A DNA stretch of 64,000 nt from Setoptus koraiensis (GCA_048013815.1 CM106585.1:20274001-20338000); one strand, 5' to 3'; shown: positions 34,477-43,967, counted from the first letter of the stretch. Program-made: numbers and translations. Notes: generated by a model from the sequence alone, not told the origin.

Positions 34477-34905
34477 TCTTGATTAATGTTAAGGTCAATA
34501 ACTAGAGAGGCAGCAAAGAGTAACCCATTGAAGTGTCAGAACAAAAAAAATGTTGTTTACAGACAGAAATTCTATAAGCACATGTCCGAAAAATTCTTTA
34601 CAACATTGGTTTGTTGAGCAGCGGGAGATTCAATTTTGTTAAGTAACAAATCCTTAGTAACTGTTGATGATCTAGAGAATGTCGAAACGTGGAACAAGTT
34701 ATTTCAGACCAAAGAGTTCATCAGAATGTCAAAAATTACGATAAGCTCCGGTGAATAGCGAGGCTCGTAGGAGAAAGTATTTCACCCAATTTTAAACAAG
34801 TTTGGCGATCTCAACAACTAAGCAACTGTTGTTATTGCCATGAAATACAGATCGAGTAAGAGTTAAGTTTCTGGCCTTGTCCGAAAAGGGTAAACCACTG
34901 TATTT
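34477..34905. other. Sequence left of the assembly gap
   Basis: This is the upstream flank of MRPL16. I looked for kinase or SH2/SH3 exons on the plus strand here, to match the Src fragment right of the gap, and found none I could support. Confidence 0.4.
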
Positions 34906-35405
34906 NNNNNNNNNNNNNNNNNNNNNNNNNNNNNNNNNNNNNNNNNNNNNNNNNNNNNNNNNNNNNNNNNNNNNNNNNNNNNNNNNNNNNNNNNNNNNNN
35001 NNNNNNNNNNNNNNNNNNNNNNNNNNNNNNNNNNNNNNNNNNNNNNNNNNNNNNNNNNNNNNNNNNNNNNNNNNNNNNNNNNNNNNNNNNNNNNNNNNNN
35101 NNNNNNNNNNNNNNNNNNNNNNNNNNNNNNNNNNNNNNNNNNNNNNNNNNNNNNNNNNNNNNNNNNNNNNNNNNNNNNNNNNNNNNNNNNNNNNNNNNNN
35201 NNNNNNNNNNNNNNNNNNNNNNNNNNNNNNNNNNNNNNNNNNNNNNNNNNNNNNNNNNNNNNNNNNNNNNNNNNNNNNNNNNNNNNNNNNNNNNNNNNNN
35301 NNNNNNNNNNNNNNNNNNNNNNNNNNNNNNNNNNNNNNNNNNNNNNNNNNNNNNNNNNNNNNNNNNNNNNNNNNNNNNNNNNNNNNNNNNNNNNNNNNNN
35401 NNNNN
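34906..35405. other. Assembly gap, 500 N
   Basis: Exactly 500 undetermined bases. The round number suggests a placeholder of unknown true length. Open frames that appear to cross it are artefacts. Confidence 0.99.
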
Positions 35406-35406
35406 T

Positions 35407-35523
35407 TGGCTCAAAGATCCAAACAAAAGGCCAACATTTGAAACTTTACAATGGAAGTTAGATGAATTTTTTCAAATGGATGAAACAGAGTATAGAGATG
35501 CGAACCATTTCAACGCTAGATAA
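35407..35523 (+). CDS. Src-family tyrosine kinase, last 38 codons (rest in the assembly gap)
   Basis: The frame emerges from the gap and ends at TAA 35521. It reads 'WLKDPNKRPTFETLQWKLDE' then 'FFQMDETEYRDANHFNAR'. The first part is the end of the kinase C-lobe: the W..(K/E)xP..RPTFxxLQ motif of subdomain XI, with the Arg invariant in kinases. Src itself has [23 protein letters not shown] followed by a short tail with the regulatory tyrosine (TEPQYQ). Here the corresponding tyrosine is in 'DETEYRDANHF', at the right distance from the kinase end, so the C-terminal inhibitory site phosphorylated by Csk seems kept. Which Src-type gene this is cannot be told. An AATAAA lies about 18 bp after the stop. 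Confidence 0.82.
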   Translation, partial: WLKDPNKRPTFETLQWKLDEFFQMDETEYRDANHFNAR

Positions 35524-36104
35524 ACTTAGCCTTAAGGAATAAATGTAAATTTGCAATATAAATCTTATTGAACATGAAAAATTAGCCTGCCTATCCTAGA
35601 TTATCTTTCTCGACTTGCCGCATTATTGTGTTGTTTTCTCGATTTGCCTATGTTGAACACTTAAATCAACTGTAAGCTTAATTCTCATAAAACAAGTTGA
35701 AAGACAGTTTAATCTCAGTTTCTTGTTTCATAAGTCTACTGAAACCCCTAGAATGTTCGAGAGACGAATGTTCTTTTTGAATGATTTTTCGTGAATTCTC
35801 TGAAGAAAGCAGTTAAAATCCGCCAATCTGAACTCCAATGTGTCGTTTAAAGTGAGTTTATGCTAGTAAAATACTTCATGGCCTCATCAAATCACACATC
35901 TGACTGACCGCTTGTATGATGAAGATGTCATGAAGCAAACATCTTTTGAGTATTGATACAAGACCAATTGAGATCGTTGGATTCTACATTATTTTGTCAC
36001 TTTGTTAATCATAGGGCTTGAGCTCATTCATTTATTTTCGTTATTCATGATAAAATAAGATGCATATTTAGAAAAAAAAAGACTTTCCTACTTGCAACGA
36101 TGCA
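35524..36104. other. Intergenic between the Src fragment and MSRB (convergent 3' ends)
   Basis: Holds the Src-gene 3' UTR with a poly(A) signal (GGAATAAATG near 35538) and the MSRB 3' UTR. Nothing else is recognised. Confidence 0.5.
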
Positions 36105-36737
36105 TCAATCTCTACAACAGACATCTATATCTCTGTCAGGTTCCGTCATTCCATCATCGGTAATCGCATCTAGAACAATTAAGAACAACGGTGTATATTT
36201 GATTAAATTAATTGCATCTCCTCCAAGATAATTGAAGAAGGACATTGCGACATCCTGATTAGAAAAAAGAGTTACAAATAACCCACCTGAACATTGACCA
36301 TTGAGAGGCGTGAAGCGAAGAGAGGCCGAATTAACACAATAGCGTTTACGAGTTGGTTCCGGTCCATCGCCAAATATGTGACCAAGGTGCGCTTTACATT
36401 TCGAGCAAACAATCTCATTTCTTATTAGATGAGGCTTACTCTCGATTAGTTTCTCATTATCACCTATCAATTGATAATCTTTCTCTATGGATATTTTACT
36501 TTTGTCGATTGTATCAAAGAACGCAGGCCATCCACACCCTGAATCAAACTTTAAATTCGAGGTAAACAATTGTTGTTGACAAACAACACAACTGTATATT
36601 CCCTCTTCATAAAATCTATCAAATCTACCTGTATTGGGTTTCTCTGTAAATTTCTCTTGAGTAACCTTGTATTGGAGTGGTGTTAGCGACAACTTGAGCT
36701 CATGTTGGCCAGTTGGTCTACGTTCTAGAGCAGTCAT
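36105..36737 (-). CDS. MSRB: Methionine-R-sulfoxide reductase B
   Basis: Reduces methionine-R-sulfoxide in proteins. Zinc ligands are CVVC (about residues 49-52) and CSKC (about 110-113). Other family motifs are 'FDSGCGWPAFFD', 'KAHLGHIFGDGP' and 'RYCVNSASLRF'; its Cys is the catalytic one, selenocysteine in mammalian MSRB1. The whole frame from ATG 36737 to 36105 is open for 210 aa. It contains a good GT-AG intron at 36170-36286: donor CAG|GTGGGT, acceptor TTCTAG|ATGCG, 117 bp = 39 codons, no stop. Spliced exons 36287-36737 and 36105-36169 give 171 aa, nearer the usual length, replacing a hydrophobic 39-residue stretch with '...GQCSDAITDDGM'. I favour the spliced form; both would encode protein. 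The last residues contain a CC pair that could act as resolving cysteines. Confidence 0.93.
   Translation of the reverse strand: MTALERRPTGQHELKLSLTPLQYKVTQEKFTEKPNTGRFDRFYEEGIYSCVVCQQQLFTSNLKFDSGCGWPAFFDTIDKSKISIEKDYQLIGDNEKLIESKPHLIRNEIVCSKCKAHLGHIFGDGPEPTRKRYCVNSASLRFTPLNGQCSGGLFVTLFSNQDVAMSFFNYLGGDAINLIKYTPLFLIVLDAITDDGMTEPDRDIDVCCRD
36170..36286 (-). other. In-frame, stop-free candidate intron (exitron) of MSRB
   Basis: 117 bp with GT-AG ends and a pyrimidine/T-rich acceptor. Its length is a multiple of three and it has no in-frame stop, so retention would insert 39 mostly hydrophobic residues (such as 'FFNYLGGDAINLIKYTPLFL') without truncating the protein. The size matches the other introns in this window (82-129 bp). 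Confidence 0.7.
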
Positions 36738-37282
36738 TTTGTTGAATTGATTTCGAACACTTGATCAAATGTTAGTTCTTTCCAGTTAAAGTGAATTTTT
36801 CTTTTTATTAAACTTTTTTTAATCGAGCTTTACCAAGTGAAACGCTAACAAGAAAGATATTTTTTTGAGAAAAAAAACTATTCTTATACCATTTTGTTAG
36901 TGAGACATGACCATGAGTAAAGTACATGAGTATAACAATCTTGTTCACTTACAATTTTCATAATTGGTTGCGAATAACAAATTTACTGAATACGATACTA
37001 TCAAGTGGCGTATTAACGACAATTAGCGAGATAAGTCATTATCTCATTACAATCTGAGATGATTTCAAGAGAGAGACTTACTATATCTCACATGATGCTG
37101 CTATCGCCAGTGATGATGAGAAAACTCTATCTTGACTATGCAACAGTTACACCAGTCCATGTATTCAACCGTCGTATTAGATCATCGTTGACAACAATGA
37201 TATGCTCATGACAACTGTTCGAATAGATATTGCATGGCCATAAATATCTGTATGTCAATAATCAACGCTATATATCAGACAA
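36738..37282. other. Intergenic, MSRB 5' flank
   Basis: AT-rich sequence upstream of MSRB. No promoter element or gene is recognisable. Confidence 0.4.
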
Positions 37283-37774
37283 TAAGATCAATCAACAACC
37301 GCAGACAGCAGAAGATGATGATGCCGATGTTAATTATTCATGGAATCTAATCACATGACAAACTATCAAACAAATTCGTAGTAAGTTTATCTTATCTTTG
37401 CTAGCTATAAATTATGATAAGCAAAGTACCGGAACCTTGAGTAGTGTAAAAATGTCGCAATGATTGGTGTTTTTCTTTGTGGCGGAATTGACAGCAGCAA
37501 TCATTGACGCGTCTCTAGCTCTATATCTGGTAGGTGTTGATGCGAAAGCTCCCTCGCCTTTTTTGGGGCAGTGGGATCTTTCCTCGGAAATCGATCTTTT
37601 GTGGTGTTTAAGTTTGTTTAGGTGGAGAAAATACTAGATCCTCGGTAGTTTGGCTGTGCGTGGTTTGTAGACTCTTGGTTGTTGCTTGTTTTTGTCTCTT
37701 TCGTTTAGAGGACCCATATGCTCCGGCGGAGTGCTAATGCTCATGATAGGGATCCATGGTTGGATGATAAATAA
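37283..37774. pseudogene. Collapsed direct duplicate of 39924-41424, including a gene fragment
   Basis: Two adjoining pieces match two separated pieces further right, in the same orientation. 37283-37461 corresponds to 39924-40101, upstream of the CCDC137-like gene. 37462-37774 corresponds to about 41087-41424, the 5' half of the 192-aa gene. The junction lies at a shared GCAA. The intervening 985 bp or so, including the whole CCDC137-like coding region, is missing. On the minus strand the second piece still reads 'STPPEHMGPLNERDKNKQQP', as in the source gene, but the frame is broken by several small indels and the C-terminal half is absent. It is a dead gene fragment. Confidence 0.9.
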
Positions 37775-38085
37775 GTTGAATGAGGGTGATTTATACAGAT
37801 TTACAGTTATTATTATTATATCACAAACACAATCACCGACCGACACAAGTGTTTTCGCCACAGTTAAATGTTACTGGTATTGTTACTAGAACATTCATTC
37901 ATCGACAATGCATTGTTGTTTGTTGATTGTGCTAACAATAGCCCACGCTGGCTCTTGGTTCTACAATCAGTCTGGAAGCGTCGGATTGGCCCCTCCCGGC
38001 TACCCAAGTTGTTGAATTTAAATGGTTCACCGTCGCTTAATCCAATAATATCCATAGTTTAATTTATTTGAAAGAATTGCGTCTA
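37775..38085. other. Spacer between the collapsed duplicate and DBT
   Basis: About 310 bp with no recognisable gene. It should include the DBT 3' UTR. Confidence 0.4.
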
Positions 38086-39736
38086 TCAGTGAAGTCTAAC
38101 TGCAAGCATAGATGGATTCTCCAAGTAGTACTTCCAGAGATTGGAGAATCTGGCCACGGTTGCTCCATCAATCACTCTGTGATCGGCGCCCCAAACTACT
38201 TGTACAATGTCGCGAGCCTCAAATTGATCGCCGAGTTTAGATACGTAACGCGGCAACTTTCTAATTTTTCCTACAGCGCCAATCGCAAGCTCCGGTTCAA
38301 CTATAACGGGAACTCCAAAGATTCCACCAATTGAGCCAATGTTGGACAGTGAAAAAGTGCCTTGTGTTAGGTCCGACACTGCCAAACTGCCAGAGTTACT
38401 AAGATTCTTTAGACGCTCCAATTCAGTAGCCACTTCCAGAACGCTCAATTTCTCGACATTCTTTATATTAGGCACAATTAAACCATCTTTTGTATCCATC
38501 GCTATCCCTATATTGTGATATTCTTTCACTAGTATATGTTGTTCATCTTGACCAATTGTTCCATTCAACAATGGATAGGCAGTCAGAGCCATGGAACACG
38601 ATTTAACCATAAACGCCAGAGAGTTTATCTTCACAGGTAACATTGTGTCTGAGCTCAAAGTTTTCAAAACAATAATTAGATTGGTCACGTCTATTTCATC
38701 GGAATAATAAAAATGAGGAATCTTCAGTGAGTCTGTCATCTTGTTGAACATTGCCTTGGTGATAGCATTAAATCTAACTTTTCGAGTGTTATTGATTGTA
38801 GTTTCTTCTTGGAAGGTACTAATGTTAATTGCACCCACTGTTCCATCCTTGAGATTGTCTAGATAACGGACAAGATCATCTTTCAAGACTCTCCCATCCT
38901 TTCCGGATGGTGACACCTTACTTAAATCAATGCCATGGTCTTTTGCCATTCTTCGTACCGATGGTAGAGTAGACACTATTTGACTAGTAGTTGTTTTGGA
39001 CTTGGATAGCTGTTCATCGATATGAGTTTTATTATCTCCGATATTGGATGTTTCGGTTCGTGGTGAATCCACATTCATAGGATTGTGCATTGCTGAATTA
39101 TCCTGTTTTTCCCTAGATATTGCTACGAGGGGCTTGCCAACTTTTGCCACGGTATCAATATCGTAAAGAAGTTTCTTTATTGTCCCATTATATCTGCTTG
39201 TGATTGTCACAGAAGCCTTGTCACTTTGAACTTCACAAATGGCATCAAATTCCCTGACAATATCCCCTTCTTTGACAAACCTAAAATGCAGTTTTAATAG
39301 ATATCGTTAGCACCACAGCTACTGGATCACAACAATGGGACTGTTGAAAATAGCAGTGAGTGTTAGTAAACTTTACCATTCTTTGACCACCACCTCGGTT
39401 ATCCCTTCACCAATGTCAGCCAAATCAAATAAAACTTCATCGGAGTCTGAATTTATCAAGTGATCAGAAATCAGTCAGAGTTTCTAGTAGAGGCAGTGCG
39501 AATCTCGAAGATCTAATCAAGCCTTTACCTGAATGATTCCATCGTGCATGCCAAATGATAGGTCTTCTCTGGAACAAATAAGTCTTTTTTGCATCATAGT
39601 CTTGATTTATTTCATATGAACTCATCAACGATAGTCTTCTCATCACCAACAGGTACACCTGTTTTGACGGGCGAGTATATGATAGAATACCACTTGTGTA
39701 ACTAAGTGCGAGCCTACGTAATATCAATGAGGTCAT
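38086..39736 (-). CDS. DBT: DBT, E2 acyltransferase of the branched-chain 2-oxoacid dehydrogenase complex
   Basis: A mitochondrial core enzyme of Leu/Ile/Val breakdown that transfers acyl groups from lipoyl-lysine to CoA. Exons are 39529-39736, 39377-39446 and 38086-39280, with introns of 82 and 96 bp (GT-AG), giving 490 aa. All joins restore conserved words: 'VLFDLADIGEGITEVVVKEW' spans exon 2 and the join to exon 3. A basic N-terminal presequence is followed by the lipoyl domain (about 72-145; lipoyl-lysine in 'EVQSDKASVTI', near 109), the E3-binding domain (about 199-232, 'PSVRRMAKDHGIDLSKVSPS') and the acyltransferase domain. The catalytic His motif is 'ADHRVIDGATVARFSNLWK' near 463. The 'GTFSLSNIGSIGG' motif is also present. 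Length is close to human (482). DBT rather than DLAT or DLST is clear from these words. Confidence 0.96.
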
Positions 39737-40269
39737 TATTATTAATTAAATGCAATTGAATTGAATATATATATATATGTATATTAGATTCTATTATTGA
39801 GATTTATTTATGCAAAGAGATATGAAAATAAAAAAAAAACAACTAGACAAAGAGTAGCTGGCAGCTGAAGATTGTGTGAAATGGTAAATTCCGAAATTTA
39901 ATTAAATCCTAGTCAGTGCCTTATAAGATCAATCAACAACCGCAGACAGCAGATCATGATGCCGATGTTTTTTTTTTTCATTGAATCTAATCACATGACA
40001 AACTATTAAACAAATTCGTAGTAAGTTTATCTTATCTTCGCCAGCTATAAATTATGATAAGCAAAGTACCGGAACCTTGAGTAGTGTAAAAATGTCGCAA
40101 AACTTAGATATGCGGTGTTTGCAATTTTTCAAATTAGGCGCTCTGAAAGATGAAAAGATACCACGCTAGATTAGAGAAAAGTGGTCAATCTTTGCATCAG
40201 AGCCGCAGATGGTCGAATCTACTAATATTAGATAAACATTTTCTCAGCTCTGGACTTCTCTTAGCCATC
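39737..40269. other. Intergenic between DBT and the CCDC137-like gene (divergent)
   Basis: Should carry both promoters. 39924-40101 is the left half of the segment duplicated at 37283. A short A-run lies at about 39829-39839 and a T-run at about 39968-39979. Confidence 0.5.
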
Positions 40270-40746
40270 ATGAAATTCAGACAACGAAATGGTAAAAGTA
40301 AAAGGAGAGCGTGCGAGAGAGTCAAAGGCGTCATTTCTGAAGGAATCTCGCACAAGAAAAATACGCGCGGACCCAAGAGAAATCCTGTAAAGCCAGGGAA
40401 GTCCTCACTCAATCCGAAGCAGAAACTATTGAATGCAATCAAGGCCAAAGATGTTCCAATATTTAGACCAGACATGACAGAACAGAAGATTCCGGCCAAG
40501 CAAAGACGTTTGTTTGAGCAGGCTCAGAAGCTAAACAAAAAAGAGTCTAGCAGTAAACAAGTTAAATTATCCTTATCCACAAATTCCAAAGAATATGGAG
40601 GCAACATAAACCTGCCAGAAACGGTCTCTCAGAGGCCATACGAGACGACTGTCCAGTTCCTTAGAAGATTGAATCATTTGTCCGCAAAGGCCAAAGTAGA
40701 GGCAGAGATTGAAGCACGGTTTGATGTGAGTGTGTCGAAGAAGTAA
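40270..40746 (+). CDS. Small basic protein, CCDC137-like
   Basis: A very basic protein of 158 aa from the ATG at 40270 (MKFRQRNGKSKRR). An in-frame ATG at 40150 would add 40 residues. The N-terminal half is Lys/Arg-rich ('GKSKRRACERVK', 'KKNTRGPKRNPVKPGKSSLN'), suggesting nucleolar or chromosomal location. 'DMTEQKIPAKQRRLFEQAQK' and the C-terminal 'RPYETTVQFLRRLNHLSAKA' resemble, in order and spacing, the two weakly conserved blocks of CCDC137 (human EQEIPFRLREIM and KGESDGAYIHRM). I recognise this only by pattern, so the family call is tentative. It is convergent with the 192-aa gene, stops 81 bp apart. Its coding region is the part lost from the left duplicate. Confidence 0.6.
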   Translation: MKFRQRNGKSKRRACERVKGVISEGISHKKNTRGPKRNPVKPGKSSLNPKQKLLNAIKAKDVPIFRPDMTEQKIPAKQRRLFEQAQKLNKKESSSKQVKLSLSTNSKEYGGNINLPETVSQRPYETTVQFLRRLNHLSAKAKVEAEIEARFDVSVSKK

Positions 40747-40827
40747 TGAATTGTTTGGTGTTAGAAGAACACTATATTAAAAGCTTTCGTGTTTTAAGTG
40801 ATTTTATAATGGGATTGATGCCATTTA

Positions 40828-41406
40828 TTAGTCTTCATTGAATAAGCGGATGTCCAAGGGGTTCTTGAGGGCCACTTCAAGCGATTGATTGAACTTGTCG
40901 ACGTAATTTTGTAACTCAGGATTAGTTTTCATACACTTCTCCCATATATCTCCTTGTTTCATAGAACTGTCAGCATGCTCCTGTTGTTTGCTTCGACCCG
41001 CCTTATTTGATGACTTTCCAGAATCGAATGAAATGCTTCCTCTTTTATTTGAGTTTATTGGCTTTTTAGCAATGTGATTTGTATTTTTCTTTGTGGCGGA
41101 ATTGACGGCGGCAATCATTGACGCGCCTCTAGTTCTAGATCTGGTAGGTGTTGATGTGAAAGCTCCCTCGCCTTTTTTGTGGGGCCTCTGTCGCAGTGAG
41201 ATCTTCCCCTCGAAATCGATCTTTTTTGGTGTGTAAGTTTGTTTAGGTGGAGAAAATACTAGATCCTCGGTAGTTTGGCTGAGTTTTGTTTGGTTTTTGG
41301 CTGTGCGTGGTTTGTAGACTCTTGGTTGCTGCTTGTTTTTGTCTCTTTCGTTTAGAGGACCCATATGCTCCGGCGGAGTGCTAAATAGCTCATAATATGG
41401 ATCCAT
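40828..41406 (-). CDS. Uncharacterised 192-aa basic protein
   Basis: Starts at ATG 41406 (MDPYYELFSTPPEHMG); single exon. Residues 8-150 are disordered, rich in Lys, Arg, Ser, Thr and Pro, with several S/T-P sites ('FSTPPEH', 'VFSPPKQTYTPKK', 'TSTPTRSRTR') that look like proline-directed kinase targets. The C-terminal 40 residues are predicted helical by eye ('IWEKCMKTNPELQNYVDKFN', then 'EVALKNPLDIRLF'). No family is recognised; a cell-cycle or chromatin role would fit the S/T-P sites but is a guess. A broken copy of its 5' half is at 37462-37774. It is divergent from the coiled-coil gene, ATGs 421 bp apart. Confidence 0.75.
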   Translation of the reverse strand: MDPYYELFSTPPEHMGPLNERDKNKQQPRVYKPRTAKNQTKLSQTTEDLVFSPPKQTYTPKKIDFEGKISLRQRPHKKGEGAFTSTPTRSRTRGASMIAAVNSATKKNTNHIAKKPINSNKRGSISFDSGKSSNKAGRSKQQEHADSSMKQGDIWEKCMKTNPELQNYVDKFNQSLEVALKNPLDIRLFNED

Positions 41407-41827
41407 GGCTGGATGATAAATGATATAAATATAAACTTTTCTTGTTTTAATAATGTTTTAAGTGCGTATCAAGATGGTAACAACACAGAATAACAATGAA
41501 CATTTGCAACGGTCAACTGTTGCCATTCTATTGCCACACAAACGCAAACAACCGATGGGCGCCCAAATTTTATCGAAGGCGCTAAATTCAAACAAAAATT
41601 CGACTGGTCATTGACCGGTGAATATTGCATCAGTTCCTGTAAACCTTCGTGTAATACGAGCAACCTCTCGTGGTTTACGGCCTTTATGATTATAGTGTGC
41701 AGATTAGTCATCCGCACACTTGCAACGATTACAATAATCACAATAATTCTACAACACTTCAACATACTCGAAGAATCATTGATTTTCAATTAAAAATCGT
41801 GTAGAAATTAACAAAATTTCATTTACC
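41407..41827. promoter_or_regulatory. Divergent promoter interval of two small genes
   Basis: The 421 bp between two ATGs on opposite strands must hold both transcription starts, unless one gene has a remote 5' exon. No TATA box is obvious. Confidence 0.45.
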
Positions 41828-42478
41828 ATGGAGGCCACCCAAGATGAACAAGTTGGAGTGACGGAACTTGAATCTGTTGTGGTGTCATCGAATGACTATG
41901 AGAAGAAGATAATGTACTCCGAAAAGCGGGTTCTAATGGCCCAGTCTAGAATCATAGAGCAACTCAATAGAGCAAACACAACATTGGGAATGCTAGTAAG
42001 GGAAAAAAATAACCTTGCAAGTCAAAGATCGGAATGGATGAAAAGAAAATCTGTTGAGGAGGAAAGAATTAGATTAGAGGAGGAAGACTTGAAACGTGTT
42101 CATCGAACAGACCTAGAAGAACTAAAACTACAATACAGAAACGAGACAATGGAAAAGCTTAAAGACATATCGATAGAGATCGAATCTAAAACTAGAGAAT
42201 ATGATGAGTTGCGCAAAATAATGGCCAAAGGCTTCGGTGAAAGAAGAACCAAGGAGAGCGAAATAAGATCGGAGTATCAAGTGAGAATCAACGAGCTACT
42301 TCGACAACAAGGCGCCATGGCGAGATGTGGAGTAAGCAGAGCTCATAAGAGAAACTTTCCGGAAGTTGATGGACGTGAAAATAATAGCTTGGATATGCTA
42401 AGAAGCATGAGTACATCTCATGTTGGAACGAGGATTAGAAACGTCAATATTTCTAGGCCTAAGAGAGGCAATTGTTGA
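41828..42478 (+). CDS. Uncharacterised 216-aa coiled-coil protein
   Basis: Single exon from ATG 41828 (MEATQDEQVGVTELE). Residues about 25-160 form a long charged coiled coil with heptad-like leucines ('RIIEQLNRANTTLGMLVREK', 'EEERIRLEEEDLKR', 'KDISIEIESKTREYDELRKI'). The last 50 residues are basic and Ser/Arg-rich ('HKRNFPEVDGRENN', 'RIRNVNISRPKRGN'). No family is recognised. The 3' third (from about 42275) is part of the inverted duplication, and a decayed copy lies at 45259-45476. The stop is 138 bp from that of the first secreted-protein gene (convergent). Confidence 0.75.
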   Translation: MEATQDEQVGVTELESVVVSSNDYEKKIMYSEKRVLMAQSRIIEQLNRANTTLGMLVREKNNLASQRSEWMKRKSVEEERIRLEEEDLKRVHRTDLEELKLQYRNETMEKLKDISIEIESKTREYDELRKIMAKGFGERRTKESEIRSEYQVRINELLRQQGAMARCGVSRAHKRNFPEVDGRENNSLDMLRSMSTSHVGTRIRNVNISRPKRGNC

Positions 42479-42616
42479 GTTCACGTTCGATAAAAAGGTT
42501 TACTTAGTTGGCTAAAATTGGTTTATTGATTAAAATGATGGTATGTGTCAAATAGTAGTAGCAGTAATTTCATTTGAATGATATTCTTTAAATTTAAATG
42601 GCTGTTAAAAAAATTT

Positions 42617-43525
42617 TTAGTCCATTCTGATATGGCTAGCCAACTTGATGAGGTTGGTCGAGTTCGAAGAGCAAGCCACGTAAGATGATGTACATTGTTC
42701 ACACTTTCCTAATGATTGTCTTCCTTTGTTAGCAGCATCCTGGTAAAATCGGCTCTCTGTTTTGTTGAATACGTCGGCGTTTTGTAGTCTCACCATGTTC
42801 ATGAATACTTGTTTGCCGTCAGCTCCAAATCCTTGTGGGTTACAGTTGAGGTCACACACGGCTCTCGCTACACAGTCCTCGAATTTCGCCTCTCTTACAA
42901 GGTTGAAGGCAGTCTTGATGACTTCTGGGTCAATTTTGTTGGCTCTACGGACACGAACGTGAGTATCAGCGGGAGCTCCCAAAACTCCATCCAGACCAGA
43001 TGTGACGTTAACTTCTTTGTGGTGGTGTCCTACTAGTGGTGAGTCGACAGTTCCTTCTAATGAGATGGATGTATCGCCAACAGATTTAGCCAATGACGAT
43101 GCGGCTGAACTTGCTTCTGTGAGGGACTTGTTAGCCACGTTACCGGCCGCAACGACTTTCTCCGCAACAGGTCTGAGTGCCGAGGCTGCCACGCCAAGTC
43201 CCGCGCCCTTGACACCGGTACCTGCCAGCTCGAGTTTGGCACCGTCTTTGGCCATTATGAGTCCCACTACTTTTACGCCAGATCCGGCTGCTTTCATACC
43301 TGTGCCTACGGCGGCAGCATGTAATCCTCCTGCGACGGCTATTGGTTTGAGGGCGAGATCGGCAGCTGTTTTACCAGCAGCGAAAATTTTGACACCAGCC
43401 ATTTCTTCGGCATCGGCCAGTTTGGCGCACAATGTCCTCAGCATTGGTGCGGGGATGATAAGAGCTTGACATGATGACGCTAGGCAAAGAGTCACGGATA
43501 ATAAAATGACAATCTTGAAAGACAT
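42617..43525 (-). CDS. Secreted furin-site precursor, copy A
   Basis: 302 aa, single exon, ATG 43525. It has a signal peptide (1 to about 21, 'ILLSVTLCLASSCQA'). A long Ala/Gly/Val-rich region (about 22-150) follows, with quasi-repeats around 'GMKAAGSGVKVVGL' and 'GTGVKGAGLGVAASAL' that look membrane-active or self-associating. A His-rich turn 'VGHHHKEVNVT' precedes a dibasic furin-type site RVRR (191-194). Cleavage would release a 108-residue C-terminal domain with six cysteines (218, 224, 228, 275, 278, 285) of form C-x5-C-x3-C ... C-x2-C-x6-C, hence probably three disulfides. 'FEDCVARAVCDLNCNPQG' resembles a Cys motif seen in several uncharacterised secreted arthropod proteins. Four N-glycosylation sequons are present. 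No function is known to me. Confidence 0.9.
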   Translation of the reverse strand: MSFKIVILLSVTLCLASSCQALIIPAPMLRTLCAKLADAEEMAGVKIFAAGKTAADLALKPIAVAGGLHAAAVGTGMKAAGSGVKVVGLIMAKDGAKLELAGTGVKGAGLGVAASALRPVAEKVVAAGNVANKSLTEASSAASSLAKSVGDTSISLEGTVDSPLVGHHHKEVNVTSGLDGVLGAPADTHVRVRRANKIDPEVIKTAFNLVREAKFEDCVARAVCDLNCNPQGFGADGKQVFMNMVRLQNADVFNKTESRFYQDAANKGRQSLGKCEQCTSSYVACSSNSTNLIKLASHIRMD

Positions 43526-43783
43526 GATATTTAATGAGAATACGTTAGTTAACAGGTGGACTAGGTATCAGTGGTAGGCTTGGTGGTTCAACTAGAGATG
43601 TTTGACTAGGAAACTTGAGTTGACTAAAATGTGTTGATTAATGGTTAACTTGTTGAAGTGATTATAGAACTTGTGCTCGTGAAATGAACTGAATGTCGAT
43701 GATTTGTTGATTGGCTAAATGAGCTGAGGGGCGTAAGTGGTACGATGATACTGATCAATGGAAAAGGTTAAATAATGCCACTG

Positions 43784-43791
43784 TATTTATA
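43784..43791 (-). promoter_or_regulatory. TATA box (TATAAATA) of copy A
   Basis: Plus strand TATTTATA within CCACTGTATTTATACAAAAT. It is the exact mirror of the box at 43968, 266 bp from the ATG at 43525. Confidence 0.8.
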
Positions 43792-43967
43792 CAAAATTCC
43801 TTCCTCTGAATGCACCAAAATGTAACTAACAAATGCACTAGTTTTAACCAACACCACACATGTTGAGCGCGCACGCTGCCTAGCTACAATTACTAGGTTA
43901 TGTTACTAGCTTACACTAGGTAACGTTGTAGTTGTAACATTCTGGAAGAACTAAGGAAGAAATTTTG

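Noticed and set aside
34863-35461. Long frames across the N gap on both strands
   Set aside because: Artefact of reading N as open; only the 35407-35523 part is supported by sequence.
37634-37861. 75-codon minus-strand frame containing STPPEHMGPLNERD
   Set aside because: Fragment of the duplicated 192-aa gene with unrelated ends; treated as pseudogene.
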